Shown here: piece by piece, positions 57,812 to 64,000 of the stretch | How positions within the stretch are numbered: position 1 is the stretch's first letter | How the letters are laid out: each line of letters starts with the position of its first letter | Source of the DNA: Lepiota brunneoincarnata | Taxonomy: Eukaryota; Basidiomycota; Agaricomycetes; Agaricales; Agaricaceae | Assembly (NCBI GenBank): GCA_023014365.1 | Contig: JAEBUN010000052.1 | Location: forward strand, 62,001 to 126,000 | Length of the DNA: 64,000 bases | Direction: 5' to 3' | The notes under the pieces: generated by a model | Told to the model about the DNA's origin: nothing | Database searches by the model: none | The model's input: only the letters and a program-made list of their open reading frames with translations | Made by a program: the position numbers and the translations under genes

Positions 57812-60667
57812 AATCTTCGATGTGGTTGTTTTAAGTTGGGGAGTTGCCAACGTGAGCCAGAAAGAATAATCAGTCTGATGGAAAGCAGAGGTAGAGAATA
57901 AGTTGTGATACCCAAGATGAGTTCAACAAGGCAAGCCAATCGGCGGTAGATTGAAGTAGGAGAAAACGTTGCACTCACTCAATTCAGTCATAAACGTGGA
58001 AAGGCGAGCGGCTAACTTGTGATAAGGCTGTGTGCGATCAGCGTCAAGACGCTCCTTCCAAATAGTCAGGGCAAGAAGTATGGATTAAAATATGGCCAAC
58101 AATCCTAAGTGACGAAATGGTGTTGGAACTAGTCTGGCCCATATCAGTCGCGAACTACTGCAAGGTTGCTGCTGAGTCCGGGGGTAAAAGAGGTTGTATT
58201 CACTTAGTTACCTGATGACACGTATTTTATAAGTTCTACGTGTCCGAGTTTCTACGCTATTAGACCTACAAGGAGTGGCAAACTATGTAAAAACAAGAAA
58301 ACGAGGCTAAGATAACGAGCGAGGTTCTTTGTAAAAGAGGGAAAAACGAGTAATATGGGGTGTAAGGTAAAGAACGGGATAAAGGAGAGTCGAAACACAC
58401 TAGGTAATCGCGATATGCTCGCGTGGTCGAGATGACACCCCATACTACGGGTCGAGCATGTGATTTCGATTCGACCCAGCCGCAAATTCATCGGGGGCCT
58501 ATCCCAGGGGCATCGCGTGGCATGCTGGTGGAACCGTGGAAAAGAAAGCTAAGCGGATTTGGGGACAACCCAATATGGCCTCGTTGCTTGAAACCTGGAG
58601 ATTCATTTCAAACTACAGCCACAGCCTATAACGCATAATGGCGGGTTGCGACGTTTATCCCATATCCCAATGCCCCCTTGAGATCCCGACATGCACTTTA
58701 GGTGTCGAGCATAGGTCAAGCAGTCAGTCTCGGGATCCGGAAATTCGTTCTTGTGCCGTTAGGGGTCCAGATAACAAAAGATATGAATTATAAATTGCGA
58801 GCGATGTAGAATGATAGAACTCGATACCGTGTGGGCTGGGGGGAGGGGACGCCGTTGACCCTGGGTGGTGGGGACGGGGGGAAAGCGCGGTCTGGTCACT
58901 CGAGCTCAGTAGTGGGGGAGTGAGGCAACAAAGTATTGGGATTCATGGTTCCGGCTAATTGATGGATTGCCGACGTAGGGGTTGCCAATTGCTTACAACT
59001 GTCCCATATACCATCGTTGCGAATCTTTACGGACTGGGTCGACCTGGAATCGCACAGGCCAGGGAGGAAGAGGAGTCATATGAAAACATTGTCGCCAGCA
59101 GCTCCACACTGCAAAGTCATGATGGTCTGATCGGTGAGAATATATTTGCCTCCCGGGTGTTTATTTGATCGACACGCATGTCACGCGCGGCCATGTTCGC
59201 TGCAACAGCGCCCACAGTCAGGGCCCCTTCATCCACTGACACTCCAAGGCCCGTGCTACCCATAACCCGCCCTCGCGCCCGTACTTGAGTGATGAGTGCC
59301 TAACATTGATCGTTTGGGTTGCTTCGTAGATGGGCTCTTACCAGTTGATTTTGCCAGTTTCTTCCTTCATCGTTCCATTACGGCCCCGACTTGTGTTTGT
59401 TGATGGCATCTGCACTTGAGGCCGAGGTGATATCGATGTGTTTCTATCAGTTTTGGTGGGTCCCCATCGACCCATTTCGCCGCCGTGGATTGTGGATGGA
59501 CGTGGCGAGTCGGACTTGATCACAGTAACAAGGCAACACGTGATCTCTGTTAATATGAAGACGGGTATCAGTGATGGCGGTTCTCAATCAAAGCAAACAA
59601 TATCTCGACAACCGATCAAAACGTTATCCCATCTCCTCCGCCACCATCCACTTAAAAAGCGCCAACAACCCTATCGCTCACCGGGGATGGCCACACCTAC
59701 AAGCCGATACTTGTGACATGGCTACCCCAGGACACCTTGGTGAGCTGATTTCAATACAAGGGTTGTGCAGGTCGGCTTTGAGAGCCTTCAACAACCAATT
59801 CTGAAGGCTGGTGGACGTGACGAGGGTTACAGCGGTGCGGGTATCAGGCGCTCAGGCCTCAGGTACTCACTCACATCGTCACAAATCACCCCCAAACTCA
59901 TCTTCCGACCTAAGCTACTGGGTCTATTCCCGCGGCGTTTGCGTCGGCCAATTATCAATGAGCCTGGTCAACATGGCTGATTGCAGTCCTGGTACAGTGG
60001 GGCGTAATTCAGTTTTCTCCCCGCCCGAAGGAAAAAGAAAAATTTCAACATCACTGGAACAGTACGGTGATATATGACATCCTTGGGATGATGCCAAGGA
60101 AGTACACCTATGCGGTACAGTGCTCATGCCCCTTTCTGGGCTATGTCATCAAGGCCGCGAGCAACGGCGTTTGGTAATGGCACACCCAGGAACGTGGCCC
60201 TGCGCCATTCAGTTGCGCACCGCCGGAAAGAACATTGCATTCTCATCATAAATTGCCATGGGAAATATGAACACTTCCATGGCAATGGACAGAATGGGGC
60301 CAACGGAACGCCTGTTAGGCTGCCTGGCGCTGTGCTGGGACTCCCGCTTGGCTCCTCGGTTTCTTGGTTTAGAGTTAGGGTTGCCATGGTACCATCGTCG
60401 TATCGCTTCTACCCAAATACCAAGCACGCCAGTGACCTCAACGTTGGTACAGATAGTGTCTGTCTCCGCCATGATACCCTCGTGCACGGCGAAGGATTCC
60501 GCATCGGGTGCCACCCTAGCTGTTCTCTGTTCTCTCAAAATATCCTGACCCTTTGACGTTGCTTCGCACAGATCCTGTGAGCTGTGCGTAAGGGCGCTGA
60601 CAAATGCATCATAAACAGGCGTTTCACGGCAAACTTAAGAACGACTCAGCGGAGTCGCCCCCTCGTG
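57812..60667. other. Intergenic region; duplicated 5' part of TPR gene, then nothing firm
   Basis: 57850-58170 is similar to 15380-15660. Around 58000-58060 the minus strand reads WKERLDADRTQPYHKLAARL up to a GTGAGT donor; this may be an upstream exon of the TPR gene, but I cannot join it in frame. At 58410-58490 a stretch with TGGTCGAGATG and TTTCGATTCGACCC loosely recalls tRNA boxes. Frames between 59.3 and 60.6 kb on both strands overlap each other without domain support. Confidence 0.35.
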
Positions 60668-63600
60668 ATGATCTTCTCCTTCCTCCTCCATGTCGCCCTG
60701 TTCTATGGGTTATGGGCACATGCCCAAACGATACTGCCAATGCCGCTCGTTCCGGTAGCCGTGAAGACACCGTATCTGAATGCATGGCTTCACAATGGCG
60801 ATGGCGCGGTGTCTCCCGCACGTGATGTGCCAATACACTTCACCAACAACAGAGTGGGTGCCTTTGGGACACTTTACACCAATGCAATCAACTGACCTCT
60901 GATAGTTGATGGAATGGACCGGCTTGGTTCGGGTCGACCAACAAGTCTATCAATGGATGGGAACGATGTTCAATTCAACACGGACGGTGATGAGCACCAT
61001 CACGCCGACGAAAACTGTCTTCAGGATCGAAGCGGGCCCGATCCAGTTCAATGTTACTTTCTTCACACCGATTGAAGTGCGAAAATTTCTCCTCTGTTGA
61101 AGCTCCCAACGCCTCCTGACCGATTGATAGCCTAGTGACTACATTCGCCAATCGATACCGTTTTCCTACCTGTACATTGATGGGTTTTCTTCCAACGACA
61201 GTCTACCGCATCTCGTGCAGATGTACTCTGATATTACAGCAGGTGGGTTATCAGACGTTTACAGAGGGACACACCTAACCAGTGGCTGTAAAGAGTGGGT
61301 ATCAAGGGACAGCGGCGTTTTGGTCCAGTGGGATACTGTTGAAGGAGAAACAGCGGTTTATCACCATGTCGAGCCCAGAAGCCCTAAATCCCTACAGGAG
61401 GACAGGGATTTTGCTCAGGATTCTGTTGTGTATTTTGCAACGCCGAAGGTTGAGCTGCAAGTGTTTTGTCTCAATTCATTGACTCTGATGATGTACGAAC
61501 AGCGTTCACAACTTACTTGGCGGACGGGACACGCTGCTGTAGATCGTACGGCGTTCGCAACGAATGGATTTTTGAACAACACGAAGGATAATAATTTCCG
61601 GGCGGTGAATGAGTGAGTTTCAAGATCCTATGGCTCGTGTTTCCCTATCGAGACTGAGGCCGATCAGCGCATTGCCGGCATTTGCTTATGCTATCGATCT
61701 CGGCAACATATCGCCCGGTTCATCGCCAGACCCACTCATCTGGGCGATTGGTATTGTTCGCGATCCTCTACTTTCGTATTCGAGCCCCGCTCAAAACCGT
61801 GTGGGGTATTACCAGTCCAGGTACTCGGATATCGACTCGGCGGTATGTTGCTATTTCATTACAACCACCTCAGCTTGACATGTTTCTGGTCCAGATCTCT
61901 GACTTTCTCGGTGCCTTCGATGACCTTCGCAATCGGAGTATGGTCTTCGACACCGAGATAATTTCTGCTGCGAGCCAGATATCACCCGAATACGTGGACA
62001 TTCTGTCCCTTGTGACCAGACAGATCTTCGCATCGATGGACATAACGTTGGTCAGAAAGAAGGATGGCAGCATCGATACCTCTGATCTCAAAATATTCAT
62101 GAAAGACATAGGAGTGTCAACGTGAGTGTACACGAGTCTCAACAGTGTGCATTGCCCTCAATATGGCGACCCAATCCAGACGCACAAACCCTGTTGATGC
62201 CATCTACGGCGCTTTCCCTGCCCTCCTTTACTTCAACTCGACGATTGCGCGAGCCCTACTTGAGCCACTTCTCGAGCTGCAGAGCAACTCTCCATATGCG
62301 GCTCCTGATCTGGGTATGTTTGAGAAGCTTATTTTCCTCTCCAAGAATAACATTATCCCAAGGGAATACTTATCCCAACGTATCCGGCAATTCTGGCGAC
62401 ACACACACACTTGCTGTAGAGAGTGCGTTTTCATTATACTCATGTTGCATTTGGTGATGCTGAATTGGCGATAGGCTCTGGAAGCATGCTGATCATGGCC
62501 TATGCTCATGCAGTCAAGTCAGGTGATGGGTCTCTCATATCTCGCTACGTGAGTGTCTTCCTGGACTTGTTCAACACATACGACTCAAGTCAAGTGTGTA
62601 GTACTCCACCCTACAGCGATGGGCGGATTATCTGGTTTTGACATCACTCGATCCTCCATCCGATACTGCGACCATCGACGACCTTTCCGGCGTTAAAGCA
62701 GCTAATCTGGCTAATCTGGCGCTCAAGGGTATTTTGGGTGTTTACTCGATGGCGAAAATCAATGAGGCTATGGGATCATCGAATACTTCTTACATGGTCG
62801 GTCATATATCAAGCTTTGTCGACCGTGAACAGTGCTCTAAGCAGTTATTACCGTAGGGTCATGCCATGACACTCGCACAAAACTGGACACAGCTTGCCAT
62901 GGCGGACACGCACATCAAGTCCGTCTTCGACCAGCCGAACTCGTGGGGCATGATGTACAACATATTCCCCGACATTTGGTTAGATTTCAATATAATTGAT
63001 GGTGCCGTATGTTTCAAGTCTCTCTTGCCTGTGCTATGCCCCCTATGAACACTCTCAACAGACCTTGACACGTCAAGCGCAGTTTTACGGGAATCAGAGC
63101 GGTCAGTCTCGAGCTTTGGAGAAGTGTACCTCCCCCAGCTAATGGCGCGATACACAGGCGTGAAATCAGTTCTTGGCTTAGGAAGCTTTAAAGAAGATAC
63201 TGTATACCCTTGTGAGCGGAACCATAAGAATCCCAAGCTACTCGTCGACTCATTTCCGGTTGAAGACTGGACACTTTTGACTGCAGCCACTATTCCCGAC
63301 AATCAGACCAATATTCGAAACCAGCTAATTGCCTCAATCCAGCAGCGCACATCCAAAAGTGGTGGGGGCATTTCTCTGCCCATGAGATATTCCGGTTCTA
63401 CTGGTGCTGCATCATTCGGAACTGCTGGAAGGTAAGCCGCCCCCAGCGTCCGGGGTTGTAAAAGTGCTGACGTCGATGCAAGCGCTATATTTGGTGCTGC
63501 GTATGGCTTGTTAGCCCTGAAGTGAGTGCGTTCCCTCAATACTACTTTGGCATCTCTGACAAAAATGCTTAGTCTACCAAATGTGGAAATCAGAGTCGAG

Positions 63601-64000
63601 ACCTTTTCGTTCTCGAACCCCAGCAAGGCGAAGAAAAACGTTGGCGCCATCGTAGGTGGTGTGATCGGTGGTCTTGCTGGCATCCTCATTGTAGCCTTTG
63701 GTTTTCTTTTCTGGAATCGGCGCAGAAGGGCAATGCAAGCGAAGGTACCCAGGGGTAGCATTCACACTCAGCCAAATCCCTTTGTTCTTCTTCCGTCTAC
63801 ACCAGAAGAAGTATCTTGGGCTGACGTATCCCCAATGCTAAACAAGCAGAGAGAAGCTCTTGGTCGCTTCGAGCAGTATCCAATGACCAACATGTCCGGA
63901 ATGCCGAGCTCCGGGAGCAGGAATTCCACTTCTGTCTCTGGAACCGAAGACCTTCGAGCTGAAGTCGCACAATTGAGGCGGGACCTGGAAGTTGTGCGTG
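60668..64000 (+). CDS. Glutaminase A-like enzyme with C-terminal membrane anchor (3' end outside window)
   Basis: Fifteen exons so far: 60668-60853, 60906-61076, 61131-61242, 61294-61448, 61503-61612, 61668-61842, 61895-62121, 62180-62313, 62363-62422, 62475-62548, 62602-62796, 62857-63010, 63062-63431, 63483-63521 and 63573 onward. Introns are 49-60 bp. The signal peptide MIFSFLLHVALFYGLWAHAQ is followed by LPLVPVAVKTPYLNAWL-type sequence, FRIEAGPIQFNVTFFTPIEP, SYLYIDG, DITAEWVSRDSG and NTTDNNFRAVNE-type motifs typical of fungal glutaminase A (DUF5127/DUF4965/DUF1793 order, from memory). After the enzyme part come a transmembrane helix (IVGGVIGGLAGILIVAFGFL), a basic stop-transfer and a cytoplasmic tail with the start of a coiled coil. 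A surface enzyme is the inference. Confidence 0.8.

Noticed and set aside
58410..58490. Possible tRNA gene
   Set aside because: Only loose A and B box resemblance; no acceptor stem or cloverleaf can be drawn.
60110..60556. 148-residue plus-strand frame and overlapping minus-strand frames
   Set aside because: Open frames on both strands over the same DNA, no recognisable domain and no convincing introns.
1..64000. CRISPR array, rRNA or prokaryotic operon
   Set aside because: None seen; the window is clearly intron-rich eukaryotic DNA and the repeats found are not regularly spaced with unique spacers.

Overview
The window looks like nuclear DNA of a basidiomycete fungus, most likely an Agaricomycete. 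Ceratobasidiaceae/Rhizoctonia-like is my guess, from memory of its gene families and not from any search. The evidence is short spliced genes with introns of about 45-67 bp, lineage-expanded TPR-CHAT, Crinkler/RHS-like and F-box proteins, basidiomycete-style P450s, and a Ty1/copia retrotransposon. I rebuilt exon joins by hand from splice sites and frame continuity. Joins marked as conserved between paralogs are the firmest.

Layout. 0-5.8 kb: 3' end of a WD-repeat-like gene, a repeat-rich non-coding block, and an unrecognised 791-aa gene whose 5' end abuts a palindrome-rich repeat. 6.6-13.3 kb: three small unrecognised minus-strand genes and an F-box gene, with an inverted copy of the palindrome repeat at 11.6-11.9 kb. 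13.3-18.9 kb: mostly decayed sequence, including a fragment of the TPR gene and a tRNA-like SINE candidate. 18.9-44.6 kb: a segmentally duplicated locus holding four intact and one broken copy of a seven-transmembrane protein family (five exons each), two intact P450 genes with identical ten-exon structure, a broken Crinkler/RHS-type NTPase-nuclease gene, a TA-flanked MITE, and several repeats. 44.6-47.5 kb: an unrecognised gene and an intact eleven-exon salicylate-hydroxylase-like FAD monooxygenase. 47.8-52.9 kb: a young copia element with identical LTRs and one stop codon in its gag-pol frame. 53-58 kb: a decayed gene and a TPR-CHAT (caspase-like) gene with two lesions. 60.7 kb to the end: a glutaminase-A-like secreted or membrane-anchored enzyme that runs off the window.

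How the genes may work together. Receptor-like 7TM proteins interleaved with P450s and next to an FAD monooxygenase suggest a locus for sensing or oxidising small molecules, but this rests on neighbourhood only. The CHAT protease and the Crinkler-like gene belong to families linked to self/non-self or effector biology; both copies here look damaged. The most notable features are the 7TM array with a conserved GC-AG intron, the palindrome repeat, and the copia element primed from a half initiator-tRNA site.
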